A stretch of 64,000 nt of DNA from an uncultured Eubacteriales bacterium (GCA_902492065.1 CABUKE010000002.1:176704-240703); one strand, 5' to 3'; shown: positions 53,472-62,002, counted from the first letter of the stretch. The notes: generated by a model from the sequence alone, not told the origin. Numbers and translations are program-made.

Positions 53472-54510
53472 GGCTTGAGCCGCATTCCCGCGCAGTTTTT
53501 TCACACATCAGCTCAACCGTATGCTCCTTTTCCTCCGCCTCGTCAATGAGCAGCAACTGCCACGCAAAGTTCGCCGCACCCATCCAATCCACGACTTCTC
53601 TTTTCTCTGTAACCCATGCGCCGCCATCAACCCGGTAGCGAATCATCCCGCAGCGGCTTCCGTGCAGCAGGCAAAGCGCCAACGCCCTGCACCGGCAGGT
53701 CACTGTCGCCTTCGCTGTCAGCGACGAGGTATAGAGCGCATAGCGAAAGTCGTCGTTATACAGCGAGCGGATATACCAGCACCCTTCCGTCCTTATCTTA
53801 TCAAGTGGGATGACAGACGCGTTTTCCCAATTATCAGCAAACAGGGGTGCGGCATTGCGCGGCGCAGCCGCAGACGTAAGTTTTAACTCCTGTGACAGAA
53901 ATTCGTTTACTGCGCCGGCGTATATGCTGCTGCCGAGCGGATTCGGATGCAGCCCGTCGCCGAGAAAATTCTCAAAGCTGACGAATCCACGGTTTGCTGC
54001 ATCAATCGCCGCTTTCGACATCCACACGCTGCCAATATCGTAATGCTCTGCAATTGCCTCAAACTCCGCAATGGAGGACGGCACTTTGCCAGCCAGTATA
54101 TCTGGGAGCATATCCTGGATATACGTATACACAAACACAATATCTGCGCCTGTTTTCTGCAAAATTTTGCGTACCAAGCCTTCGCGACTGCGGTTACGCA
54201 AATGCGTGTCAGCCCCTTCGTCGTTGACTGCAAACTCAACAAAAATCAAATCACAGTCCTTCTCCGCCAGCTCCCAGTCAAAACGGAATACCGCGATGTC
54301 GCTCCCTGTCGCGCCAATGCCAATGTTTTCAATAAAAACCGGCTTGTCGCCCGCGTGCTCCTTGACCCACGCGCTGACAAACTCCGGCCAGTTGATTTTT
54401 GCGCTTTCCTGCGTGATAGAACCGCCAATGAATCCAACGCGTACGCTGTCTCTGTTGTTAATCGCGTCGCGGAAGCGCACAAGGCCGCCGCGGTGATTGA
54501 GGATTTCCAT
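53443..54510 (-). CDS. SGNH/GDSL hydrolase
   Basis: 355 residues. The N-terminal 210 residues form an SGNH hydrolase: block I GFIGGSITQES (near residue 27, nucleophile Ser), block II NIGIGATGSD (Gly), block III FVEFAVNDEG (Asn) and block V DGLHPNPLG (Asp and His near 185). The C-terminal 140 residues are a beta-rich domain of unknown type with several cysteines, perhaps for carbohydrate binding. No signal peptide is seen, so it is probably cytosolic, an esterase or deacetylase on a sugar or lipid. AGGAGGGG precedes the ATG. It is between the paaK1 terminator-like stem and the ACT promoter. Confidence 0.82.
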   Translation of the reverse strand: MEILNHRGGLVRFRDAINNRDSVRVGFIGGSITQESAKINWPEFVSAWVKEHAGDKPVFIENIGIGATGSDIAVFRFDWELAEKDCDLIFVEFAVNDEGADTHLRNRSREGLVRKILQKTGADIVFVYTYIQDMLPDILAGKVPSSIAEFEAIAEHYDIGSVWMSKAAIDAANRGFVSFENFLGDGLHPNPLGSSIYAGAVNEFLSQELKLTSAAAPRNAAPLFADNWENASVIPLDKIRTEGCWYIRSLYNDDFRYALYTSSLTAKATVTCRCRALALCLLHGSRCGMIRYRVDGGAWVTEKREVVDWMGAANFAWQLLLIDEAEEKEHTVELMCEKTARECGSSLYIAYVGIV

Positions 54511-54536
54511 ATACGCCCCTCCTATTATTCAATAAC

Positions 54537-54569
54537 GCGAAGACAGGCGCCCGAAACAGGCGCCTTCGC
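54537..54569. terminator. Stem-loop downstream of paaK (54.6 kb)
   Basis: GCGAA...TTCGC outer arms and GGCGCC/GGCGCC inner arms form a strong stem. The T-run lies on the plus-strand side (54570-54575); on the minus side, where paaK ends, the tail is only GTTATTG. It may be an incomplete terminator for the minus transcript. Confidence 0.55.
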
Positions 54570-54576
54570 TTTTTTA

Positions 54577-55884
54577 TTAAACCAATTTCCGTTTATCAAT
54601 TACGCGCACGGCTTTTCCCTCGCTGCGCTGAATGCTCTTTGGCTCTACGAGCTTGATTTTTGCCGCAATTCCCAGTGTGCTCTCGATGTTCGTCTGAATC
54701 TTTTTCTCCAAATCCTCGATTCCCTTGACCGCGTCAGAGAACATATTATCCGACAGCTCTACCTGAATTTCCAGCGTGTCGCGCGTTCCAACGCGATCCA
54801 CAATCAGCATATAATACGGCGACGTTTCTCCCATTTTGAGCAGAACATCCTCGATCTGCGACGGGAATACGTTTACGCCGCGGATAATGAGCATATCGTC
54901 GCTACGGCCCTGCGGCTTGTTCATGCGCACAAACGTCCTCCCACACGAGCATTGTTCATAGTTGAGAGACGTAATGTCGCGTGTACGGTAGCGGATGAGC
55001 GGAAGCCCCTCCTTTGTCAGCGTTGTGAATACAAGCTCGCCCTTGCTCCCGGCAGGAAGCACCTCGCCGGTGTCCGGGTCAATAATTTCAGGAATAAAAT
55101 AGTCCTCGTTGATGTGCATGCCGCCCTGCGCCTCGCACTCATACGAAACGCCCGGCCCAATAATTTCGCTCAAGCCGTAAATATCATATGCCTTGATATG
55201 CAAACGGCGCTCAATTTCCCGACGCATCTCCTCCGTCCATGGCTCCGCACCGAACACGCCTGCCTGCAATTTAAACTCGTTAATGTCAAGGCCCATTTCC
55301 TCAATCGTTTCCGCAATGAAAAGCGCATAAGACGGCGTACAGCAGAGGTGTGTGCTGCCAAAGTCGTGCATGGACTGGATCTGCCGCTTCGTATTGCCTG
55401 CCGACGTCGGCACAACCGCTGCGCCAATCTTCTCCGCACCATAGTGCGCGCCAAGCCCGCCGGTAAACAGCCCGTACCCATACGACACCTGCACCATGGA
55501 ACTCTTTGACGCACCAGCCGCAACGAGCGCACGGGCCACAATCTCGCTCCACATTTCAATGTCGTTGCGCGTGCAGGCAACAACCGTCTGCTTGCCAGTC
55601 GTCCCGCTCGACGCATGGATCCGGATAATATCGTCCATCGGACACGCCAAAAGCCCAAACGGATACGTGTCGCGCAAATCTTGCTTATAGGTGAATGGCA
55701 GCTTCGACAAATCGGCAATCGACTTAATGTCAGACGGCTTCAGCTTCGCCTCGTCCATTTTCGCACGGTAGTGCGGCACATTGTTGTAGACGCGCTCTAC
55801 CAGCTTCACGAGCCGCTCGCTTTGGAGCGCCTCAATCTCGCTGCGGCTCATCTTTTCCGCAGATTCATTCCAGTATTTTTGCAT
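54577..55884 (-). CDS. paaK: Phenylacetate--CoA ligase, copy 1
   Basis: 435 residues, a class I adenylate-forming enzyme. It joins aryl acids such as phenylacetate to CoA with ATP; in fermentation it may run backwards. Motifs: ATP loop IHASSGTTGKQTVVA (near residues 89-103), YGLSEIIGPGVSYECE (near 237-252), YRTRDIT (near 300) and the LIIRGVNVFPSQIE hinge (near 328-341); the C-terminal catalytic lysine region is KIKLVEPKSIQRSEGKAVRV in part. GGGGTG precedes the ATG. It follows iorB by 29 bases. Its closest relative in the window is the equal-length enzyme at 58659-59966. Confidence 0.93.
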   Translation of the reverse strand: MQKYWNESAEKMSRSEIEALQSERLVKLVERVYNNVPHYRAKMDEAKLKPSDIKSIADLSKLPFTYKQDLRDTYPFGLLACPMDDIIRIHASSGTTGKQTVVACTRNDIEMWSEIVARALVAAGASKSSMVQVSYGYGLFTGGLGAHYGAEKIGAAVVPTSAGNTKRQIQSMHDFGSTHLCCTPSYALFIAETIEEMGLDINEFKLQAGVFGAEPWTEEMRREIERRLHIKAYDIYGLSEIIGPGVSYECEAQGGMHINEDYFIPEIIDPDTGEVLPAGSKGELVFTTLTKEGLPLIRYRTRDITSLNYEQCSCGRTFVRMNKPQGRSDDMLIIRGVNVFPSQIEDVLLKMGETSPYYMLIVDRVGTRDTLEIQVELSDNMFSDAVKGIEDLEKKIQTNIESTLGIAAKIKLVEPKSIQRSEGKAVRVIDKRKLV

Positions 55885-55913
55885 TTATAACACCCCTGCT
55901 TTAAAAATCTGTA

Positions 55914-56489
55914 TTAAGCGTGATATCCAAGTGCAAACGCCTTCAAATTTACATCCAAAAACTTCGGCGGAACTGTTTTTTTGACCGCTTCCAGCCACTT
56001 TTCTTCAGCAATATCACTGCTCTTTGCCAAAACGCCGAGCAATACAACATTGACCGCTTTACTGTTGCCCGCCTCGTTGGCAAGTGCAAGCGCATCGACA
56101 GCAATTACGCCGTCCGCCTTATTTTTTAATTTCTGTACGATTTCTTCCGGATATTTTGCCGCGCCGGTAATGACCGGCATCGGGTCAATCTCCTGTGCAT
56201 TGACAATCAGTGTGCCGCCTTTTTTCAGATACGGCAGATAACGGTATGCCTCCAATTCCTCAAACGAGAGAATAATGTCCGCTTCCCCTTCGGAAATGAT
56301 TGGCGAATAAACCTTTTCGCCGTATTTTACATAGGTTACGACGCTGCCGCCGCGCTGCGCCATACCGTGTACCTCCGAAACCTTCACATCGTAGCCTTCT
56401 TCAATGACAACATTGCCCAAAATCCGGCTCGCAAGAAGCGTGCCCTGTCCGCCTACGCCGACAATCATAACGCTCTTTCCCTTACGCAT
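55914..56489 (-). CDS. iorB: Indolepyruvate:ferredoxin oxidoreductase beta subunit
   Basis: 191 residues from the ATG at 56489 with AGGTGG 5 bases upstream. The gamma/beta domain of a 2-oxoacid:ferredoxin oxidoreductase: VGVGGQGTLLASRILGNVVI (near residues 11-30), the SEVHGMAQRGGSVVTYVKYG motif (near 39-58) and SFEELEAYRYLPYL. It works with IorA to oxidise aryl-pyruvates to aryl-acetyl-CoA. It overlaps the end of iorA by 8 bases, so they are translationally coupled. Confidence 0.95.
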   Translation of the reverse strand: MRKGKSVMIVGVGGQGTLLASRILGNVVIEEGYDVKVSEVHGMAQRGGSVVTYVKYGEKVYSPIISEGEADIILSFEELEAYRYLPYLKKGGTLIVNAQEIDPMPVITGAAKYPEEIVQKLKNKADGVIAVDALALANEAGNSKAVNVVLLGVLAKSSDIAEEKWLEAVKKTVPPKFLDVNLKAFALGYHA

Positions 56490-58227
56490 CGCTTCCACCT
56501 ACCTTCTCAATTGCTCCGAATTTACAGATATTCTGGCACAACCCGCACCCGTTGCACAGCGACGTATCAATCGAGATTACGCCGTCTTTATTCGTTATCG
56601 CAGGACAGCCGAGCTTTAAGCACATCTTGCACTTTTTGCACTTATCTGTAATTTCACAGTAGCCGTCGTACTTCACAAACTTGAGCAGCGCACACGGCCT
56701 CTGCGAAATAATGACCGACGGTTCGTCCGCCGCAACTTCTTCTTTTACAACCTTCTCAAAATTATCCAAATCGAACGGATCCGCAACACGGATATGCTCC
56801 GGACTCACGCCGACCGCCTGCGCCAACGTAATCAGGTTTACCTGCTTGGTCGGCTCGTTCTTAATCGTAAAGCCGGTCGTCGGGTTCGGCTGATGGCCTG
56901 TCATGCCCGTAATTGAATTGTCAAGAATAATTACGGTGCTGTTGCCCTTGTTGTATACCACGTCAATCAGCCCCGTGATGCCGGAGTGGATAAACGTCGA
57001 ATCGCCAATAACTGCAACCGTGTTTCTTCTAAAGTCCGCGCCAGCTGCCTTTTCCATGCCGTGCGCCATACCGATGCTCGCGCCCATACATACGCACGCG
57101 TCAATGCTTTGCAGCGGCGCAAGCGCACCGAGCGTATAGCAACCGATGTCGCCGCTTACCGTAAGGCCGAGCTTTTTCAGCACATAGAACATTCCTCGGT
57201 GCGGACATCCCGGGCACATAACCGGCGGCCGTACCGGCGTATCCTCCCCGGCCTCCGTATGCTCTGCCGCCTCTTTACCCAAAACAGCCTTTGCAATCAT
57301 GGGGGCGGTATACTCACCCAAAAGCGTAAACGCCTCTTTGCCGATTACATTGAGGTCGAGCATCCGACAATGCTTCTCAATCACCGGGTCAAGCTCCTCA
57401 ATTACATAAACCTTTTCATGCTTCGCCGCGAACGCTTTAATCGCCTCTACAGGAAGCGGGTTCACCATCGTCAACTTCAGGTACGACGCCGCATCGCCGA
57501 GTGCCTCCTTGGCATACTGGTACGCGATACCGGCCGTAATAACGCCGATTTTATCCGTATTGATTTCCTCTTTTGCAAGCTTCTCACTCAACGCCGTCAG
57601 CTTTACAAGCCGATCCTCCACAACGATGTGACGCGCCTGCGCCATCGCCGGCATCATGACGTATTTACCCGGATTCTTCACATATTCTTTGCGCGCACGC
57701 TCTTCCCGCTCGCCTACCTCAACCAAACTCTGCGAATGCGAAATTCTTGTCGAAAGACGCAGCATCACCGGCGTATCATACTCCTCGCTGATGTCGAACG
57801 CCAACTTCGTAAAGTCCTTGCATTCCTGGCTGTCCGACGGCTCAAGCATTGCCACCTTTGACGATATGGCAAGATTGCGTGAATCCTGCTCGTTCTGGGA
57901 CGAGTGCATCCCCTGATCGTCCGCCGCGCAGATTACAAGGCCGCCGTTTACGCCCGTGTAGCTGACGGTAAAAAGCGGGTCCGCCGCCACATTGACGCCG
58001 ACGTGCTTCATACAGCTCATCGCGCGTGCGCCGGCAATTGACGCGCCAATTGCAACCTCGAGCGCAACCTTCTCGTTCGGCGCCCACTCGCTGTAAACGT
58101 CGTCATATTTTGCAATATTTTCTGTAATTTCCGTGCTTGGCGTCCCCGGATAGGAGGACACAACATTTACCCCGGCTTCATATGCGCCGCGGGCAACTGC
58201 CTCGTTGCCGAGCATTAACTTTTTCAT
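56482..58227 (-). CDS. iorA: Indolepyruvate:ferredoxin oxidoreductase alpha subunit
   Basis: 581 residues from the ATG at 58227 with GGGGTGAGG upstream; 16 codons of open frame precede it. It decarboxylates indolepyruvate and related aryl-pyruvates with TPP and reduces ferredoxin. The N-terminal pyrimidine domain has SSYPGTPSTEITENIAKY (near residue 23-40). The TPP domain has GDIGCYTLG (near 360) and IGDSTFIHSGITGL with the ILDNSITGMTGHQPNP Mg-TPP stretch (near 410-440). Two [4Fe-4S] clusters at the C-terminus: CKKCKMCLKLGCP and CNGCGLCQNICKFGA. Its reduced ferredoxin can feed the hydrogenase at 16.8-21.8 kb. Confidence 0.96.
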   Translation of the reverse strand: MKKLMLGNEAVARGAYEAGVNVVSSYPGTPSTEITENIAKYDDVYSEWAPNEKVALEVAIGASIAGARAMSCMKHVGVNVAADPLFTVSYTGVNGGLVICAADDQGMHSSQNEQDSRNLAISSKVAMLEPSDSQECKDFTKLAFDISEEYDTPVMLRLSTRISHSQSLVEVGEREERARKEYVKNPGKYVMMPAMAQARHIVVEDRLVKLTALSEKLAKEEINTDKIGVITAGIAYQYAKEALGDAASYLKLTMVNPLPVEAIKAFAAKHEKVYVIEELDPVIEKHCRMLDLNVIGKEAFTLLGEYTAPMIAKAVLGKEAAEHTEAGEDTPVRPPVMCPGCPHRGMFYVLKKLGLTVSGDIGCYTLGALAPLQSIDACVCMGASIGMAHGMEKAAGADFRRNTVAVIGDSTFIHSGITGLIDVVYNKGNSTVIILDNSITGMTGHQPNPTTGFTIKNEPTKQVNLITLAQAVGVSPEHIRVADPFDLDNFEKVVKEEVAADEPSVIISQRPCALLKFVKYDGYCEITDKCKKCKMCLKLGCPAITNKDGVISIDTSLCNGCGLCQNICKFGAIEKVGGSDA

Positions 58228-58289
58228 GACCTCACCCCTGTTATTTTCGTTTATCATATGGCAATCTGCTGCCAAGCCTCTCCAGCCTG

Positions 58290-58634
58290 TTACTGGACAG
58301 GCGTATAATCCATTTCTGATTTTTCATCCGTCGCCTCGAGCTTAAAAATTACCGGACGCAGTCCGTCGTTGCAGCTGCAAATCGCTACACCGGGCTTGCG
58401 TATCCAGTCCCCGTAGTAAAAGACGTCGCCGTCTGCGCCGTGAGAAAGCGCAAATGCATACTGGTAGATGGCCTTCCACGCTTCGTCGCAAAAGCCCTCC
58501 GGCTTTGCATAATCCGCATAGAATACCTGTCCCTCCTTCAGCATGGGGCATGCTTTTAGCCCTTCTGCGCCGTATTCCGCAGCCAGTTCCTTATCAAACG
58601 TCGTTTTTAAAACGGTTATCCTTACCTTTTTCAT
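58290..58634 (-). CDS. TIGR04076-like small protein
   Basis: 114 residues from the ATG at 58634 (GGAGG 8 bases upstream; the TTG at 58649 overlaps the site). A small cytosolic protein of the TIGR04076 type: KVRITVLKTTFDKELAAEYG start, a conserved Cys in GLKACPML (near residue 29), FCDEAWKAIYQYAFALSHG (near 48-66), VFYYGDWIRKPGVAICSCNDGLRPVIF (split, near 70-96). The two cysteines of CSC may bind metal. No function is known. It is between paaK copy 2 and iorA with short gaps, so it belongs to the aryl-acid operon. Confidence 0.8.
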   Translation of the reverse strand: MKKVRITVLKTTFDKELAAEYGAEGLKACPMLKEGQVFYADYAKPEGFCDEAWKAIYQYAFALSHGADGDVFYYGDWIRKPGVAICSCNDGLRPVIFKLEATDEKSEMDYTPVQ

Positions 58635-58658
58635 CAAATCATCCTCCAAACAGCAGGA

Positions 58659-59966
58659 TCATTTTGTCTGTTCATTACGCAAATCAAGCACGCGCTTCGC
58701 CTTCCCGACAAACCGCTCAATGCTCTTTGGCTCAACCAAGCGCACCTTCGCGTCAATGCCGAGCACGGTATGAATCCTCTGTTTTACCGTCTTTTCCAGC
58801 TCCTCAAGCGCAGAAAACTTCTCCAAAAGCGACTCGTCTGCCAGCTCCACACGCACCTCAAGTGCGTCAGTGTATCCCTTCTTTGTCACAACAAGCAGGT
58901 AGTGCGGGCTGATATGCTCCATCCCGACAAGAACGCTCTCCACCTGCGACGGGAAGACGTTTACGCCCTTGATAATCAGCATGTCGTCGCTGCGGCCCTG
59001 AATCTTAGCCAGCTTCTTTGTCGTGCGGCCGCACTTGCACGGCTCTGTCATAATATACGAAATATCGCGCGTACGGTAGCGCAGCATGGGAATTCCCTGC
59101 TTGGTCAACGTCGTGATTACGACCTCACCCTTTTCGCCGTCCGGCAGCACCTCGCCCGTCTCCGGATCAATAATTTCTATTAAGAAATGATCCTCGTTAA
59201 TGTGCATACCGTTCTGATACTCGCACTCGCCGCACACGCCTGGGCCCATGACCTCGCTGAGACCGTAGTTCTCCGTCACTTTGATGCCGAGCCGTTTTTC
59301 AATCTCACGACGCATCTGCTCTGTGTGGCCTTCTGCCCCGAGCATACCGACGCGCAGCTTGAAATCCTCCGGCTTATAGCCCTTTTCTTCCATTACCTCG
59401 GAAATATACATTGCATACGAAGGTGTCGCGACAAGCAGCGTTGTACCGAGGTCTTTCATAATCATAAGCTGCTTTTCCGTGTTGCCCGTCGACATCGGGA
59501 TGACGGTCGCACCGACGTTTTCCAACCCTTGGTGCAGACCGAATGCGCCCGTAAACAGCCCATAGCCGAAGCATATCTGTGCAATGTCGTCCGCGCTTCC
59601 GCCCGCCATGTAAATCAGGCGCGAAATGCACTCCTTCCACACATCGAGGTCGTCTTTGGTGTAGCCGACGATAATCGGCTTTCCCGTCGTGCCGGACGAG
59701 CCATGAATCCGCACGATATCGCGTTTCGGAACGGCAAACAAGCCGTACGGATAGTTATCGCGCAAGTCAGTTTTCACCGTAAAAGGAATCTTCTGATAAT
59801 CTTTCAGAGAATGAATATCCTCTGGCTTTACGCCGACGCTGTCCAATGCCTTTTTATAAAAAGGTACGTTATCGTAGCACCGTTTTACCACATCACGCAG
59901 ACGCTCCATTGTCGTCTGCTCAAAAAACGCCCTGTCCGCACACTCTACTTGCTCGTTCCAAATCAT
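58659..59966 (-). CDS. paaK: Phenylacetate--CoA ligase, copy 2
   Basis: 435 residues. Same domain order as the enzyme at 54577-55884: ATP loop IHGSSGTTGKPIIVG (near residues 89-103), YGLSEVMGPGVCGECE (near 237), YRTRDIS (near 300), LIIKGVNVFPSQVE (near 328) and a C-terminal KVRLVEPKSIERFVGKAKRV-like segment with the catalytic lysine. The two copies differ in many positions, so they may use different aryl acids, e.g. indole-acetate and phenyl- or hydroxyphenyl-acetate. GGGGAGAG precedes the ATG. It follows the symporter by 60 bases. Confidence 0.93.
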   Translation of the reverse strand: MIWNEQVECADRAFFEQTTMERLRDVVKRCYDNVPFYKKALDSVGVKPEDIHSLKDYQKIPFTVKTDLRDNYPYGLFAVPKRDIVRIHGSSGTTGKPIIVGYTKDDLDVWKECISRLIYMAGGSADDIAQICFGYGLFTGAFGLHQGLENVGATVIPMSTGNTEKQLMIMKDLGTTLLVATPSYAMYISEVMEEKGYKPEDFKLRVGMLGAEGHTEQMRREIEKRLGIKVTENYGLSEVMGPGVCGECEYQNGMHINEDHFLIEIIDPETGEVLPDGEKGEVVITTLTKQGIPMLRYRTRDISYIMTEPCKCGRTTKKLAKIQGRSDDMLIIKGVNVFPSQVESVLVGMEHISPHYLLVVTKKGYTDALEVRVELADESLLEKFSALEELEKTVKQRIHTVLGIDAKVRLVEPKSIERFVGKAKRVLDLRNEQTK

Positions 59967-60025
59967 GTTATTCTCTCCCCAATCTATCTTTCAAAGTCCC
60001 GTCGTATTTTTTTATTCTTCACAAA

Positions 60026-61558
60026 TCATTTTTCAAAACATTTATCAATTAATGCCTGGTCCGGCTTCTTGGTGAACAGGCTCACAACGGGTACTGCAAC
60101 CAGCGACACCGCCATCGCCGCAACGCCAAACTCCGGTGCAAGCGCCTTCGCCGCTTCAAACCCGCTCGTCATAGTAAAAATGATAAGCAACACACCGACT
60201 ACGACAAGCCCGGATAAGGTTCCGGCCCATGCGCCGACCTTTGTAACTTTTTTCGAGTACAGCCCCCAAATGTAAGGCCCAATAAAAGAACCGGCAACAA
60301 CGCCCCAGGAAAACGACATAATATTTACAATGAATGAAATATTAAGTGTTGCAAAAACAAAGGACAATACCACGAACAGCAGGCATAAAAGCCGCATAAT
60401 CAACATCTGGCTTTTATCGCTGATCCCCGGCTTAACCACCTTAATAATATCAACCGAAATGGCCGAACTTGACGTCAGCACGATTGCCGCCAGCGTCGAC
60501 ATGGATGCCGACAACAGCAAAAGCATAATGACGCTCAGCAAAATATTGAGCCATACATTGCCCGTCAGCGCCTGCATGAGAATTGTCGGCATAACATTAT
60601 CGTAACCGACAACCGGAGCGCCGCTCGCCGTAGATTCCAAAAACAGATGACTCGTCGAGCCAACCAGATAAGCGCCAATCCCAATCACCAATGCGAACAC
60701 GGTAGAAATAACAGTCGCCTTTTTTATCTGTGACTCATCATTTATCGTATAATATTTATGCACCATCTGCGGCAAACCCCAAACGCCAATGCTTGTCAGG
60801 AGAATATTTGTTAATAGAAACTGGAACGAGCTTCCGCCCCAGAAATTTGTGAGCTGGCTCCCGCCGCCCGGCACAACCTCGCTCGTCGGCACAGCTGCCA
60901 GCCGTTCAAACATACCGGCAAAGCCGCCAACCTCGGGTCGCGTAATAATTGCTACAACCAGCAAAACAACACCCGCCAACATGATAATACCCTGAATAAA
61001 ATCGTTGACAGCCGTTGCAACATAGCCGCCAAGCACCAGATATACTGCCGTCAAGCCCGCAACAATTGCCATACAAATAACTTCTGACGAACCAGGGAAA
61101 ATTGCCGAAAACAAAACGCCCAATCCCTTGTATACGCTTGCTGCATAGGGAACCAGAAATACAAAGATGATTACCGCCGCATAGATTTTAAGTGCAGAAG
61201 AACCAAATCGCTCCTGTAAAAACTCCGGTGTAGTCGATGCTTGAATCCGGTGTGTCATCGTTCTTGTCCGCCGCGCCAGCAGTTTCCACGCCAGATAACA
61301 TCCGACCAGCGCGTTACCAATGCCAATCCATACGCTGCCAATGCCAATCTTCCACCCGTGCATACCGGCATAGCCGATAAATACCACGGCAGAAAAATAG
61401 GAAGTTCCATAGGCAAAGGCCGAAATCCACGGCCCCATGTTTCTTCCGCCCAATAGGAAACCTTCCATCGTCTGTGTCTTGCGCACGCTCAAAATGCCGA
61501 TCAAGAGCATAGCCACGGCAAAAATCACCAGCGCAATCGTTGCAATTGTCTGTGTCAT
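60026..61558 (-). CDS. Sodium/solute symporter (SSS family)
   Basis: 510 residues with about thirteen hydrophobic segments, as in SSS transporters. SSS features: the N-terminal TMEGFLLGGRNMGPWISAFAYGTSYFSAVVF region (split, near residues 30-60) and the core helix YLVLGGYVATAVNDFIQGIIM (near 172-192). It imports an organic solute with Na+. The position at the head of the aryl-ketoacid operon suggests an aryl acid, aromatic keto acid or monocarboxylate substrate, but sequence alone does not decide. GGAAGG precedes the ATG. Confidence 0.88.
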   Translation of the reverse strand: MTQTIATIALVIFAVAMLLIGILSVRKTQTMEGFLLGGRNMGPWISAFAYGTSYFSAVVFIGYAGMHGWKIGIGSVWIGIGNALVGCYLAWKLLARRTRTMTHRIQASTTPEFLQERFGSSALKIYAAVIIFVFLVPYAASVYKGLGVLFSAIFPGSSEVICMAIVAGLTAVYLVLGGYVATAVNDFIQGIIMLAGVVLLVVAIITRPEVGGFAGMFERLAAVPTSEVVPGGGSQLTNFWGGSSFQFLLTNILLTSIGVWGLPQMVHKYYTINDESQIKKATVISTVFALVIGIGAYLVGSTSHLFLESTASGAPVVGYDNVMPTILMQALTGNVWLNILLSVIMLLLLSASMSTLAAIVLTSSSAISVDIIKVVKPGISDKSQMLIMRLLCLLFVVLSFVFATLNISFIVNIMSFSWGVVAGSFIGPYIWGLYSKKVTKVGAWAGTLSGLVVVGVLLIIFTMTSGFEAAKALAPEFGVAAMAVSLVAVPVVSLFTKKPDQALIDKCFEK

Positions 61559-61622
61559 GTTTGCTACCTTCCTTCCATTCTACTTAGAATTTTTAATAGA
61601 GTACACCTCTACCATGCTACAA

Positions 61623-61651
61623 ATTATATCTTACAACATTTTTCTTCAAAA
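61623..61651 (-). promoter_or_regulatory. Candidate promoter for the symporter-paaK-ior operon
   Basis: On the minus strand, TATAAT (61623-61628) with a weak -35 (TTTTGA, 61646-61651, 17 bases). The -10 is good, the -35 poor, so an activator may be needed. Confidence 0.45.
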
Positions 61652-61727
61652 GTAAACACTTTTTTAATAAGAAATGTATCGTTTTTATCTGACAAGTTAT
61701 TTTTCCTTATAATCTTTTATTTTTTCC

Positions 61728-61757
61728 TTGACAGATGTATAAAAGATATGGTATATT
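61728..61757 (+). promoter_or_regulatory. Promoter for tRNA-Ser
   Basis: TTGACA (61728-61733), 18 bases, TATATT (61752-61757). The transcript would cover the truncated tRNA copy and the intact tRNA-Ser. Confidence 0.75.
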
Positions 61758-61772
61758 ATTATGCGTGACAAA

Positions 61773-61820
61773 AATACGGACAGGTATCGAAGTGGTCATA
61801 ACGGCCCTGACTCGAAATCA
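61773..61820 (+). pseudogene. Truncated tRNA-Ser (5' half) repeated upstream of the intact gene
   Basis: 48 bases match 61854-61901 at almost every position, from a few bases before the 5' end through the anticodon loop (anticodon CGA, ACTCGAAATCA). The copy then diverges into T-rich sequence, so the variable arm, T arm and 3' acceptor strand are missing. Spacing between copies is 81 bases. It differs at 4 positions within the match (e.g. GGACAGG for GGAGTGG, CGGCCCTG for CGGGACTG). Confidence 0.85.
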
Positions 61821-61858
61821 CATTTTTTTCGTTACTCTTCGCCCCAAAAATTGAATAC

Positions 61859-61947
61859 GGAGTGGTATCGAAGTGGTCATAACGGGACTGACTCGAAATC
61901 AGTTGTACCTCACGGTACCGTGGGTTCGAATCCCACCCACTCCGCCA
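61859..61947 (+). tRNA. tRNA-Ser (anticodon CGA)
   Basis: Acceptor stem GGAGTGG/CCACTCC, anticodon stem ACTGA/TCAGT with loop CTCGAAA (anticodon CGA, reads UCG), long variable arm (GTACC...GGTAC), T arm GTGGGTTCGAATCCCAC and encoded CCA. 89 bases with CCA, typical of a class II tRNA. It is followed by two stem-loops at 61951-61985 and 62003-62030. Confidence 0.95.
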
Positions 61948-61950
61948 TCG

Positions 61951-61985
61951 AAAATCCGCATAAACCAAGCGTTTATGCGGATTTT
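61951..61985 (+). terminator. First stem-loop after tRNA-Ser
   Basis: Perfect 15-bp stem, AAAATCCGCATAAAC with GTTTATGCGGATTTT, loop CAAGC. The tail has only four T. It starts 4 bases after CCA, so it may also guide 3' processing. Confidence 0.75.
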
Positions 61986-62002
61986 CCATATCTGAATACA
62001 GG

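Noticed and set aside
53947..55509. 520-codon open frame on the plus strand opposite the SGNH hydrolase and paaK
   Set aside because: It spans two well-supported genes on the other strand and an intergenic terminator; the composition is that of an antisense shadow.
59187..60275. 362-codon open frame on the plus strand opposite paaK copy 2 and the symporter
   Set aside because: Antisense to two clear genes; no start site signals and no recognisable domain.
61759..61989. Minus-strand frame with a GWDSNPRY motif across tRNA-Ser
   Set aside because: This motif is a known artefact of translating tRNA genes backward; the two repeats come from the duplicated tRNA half.
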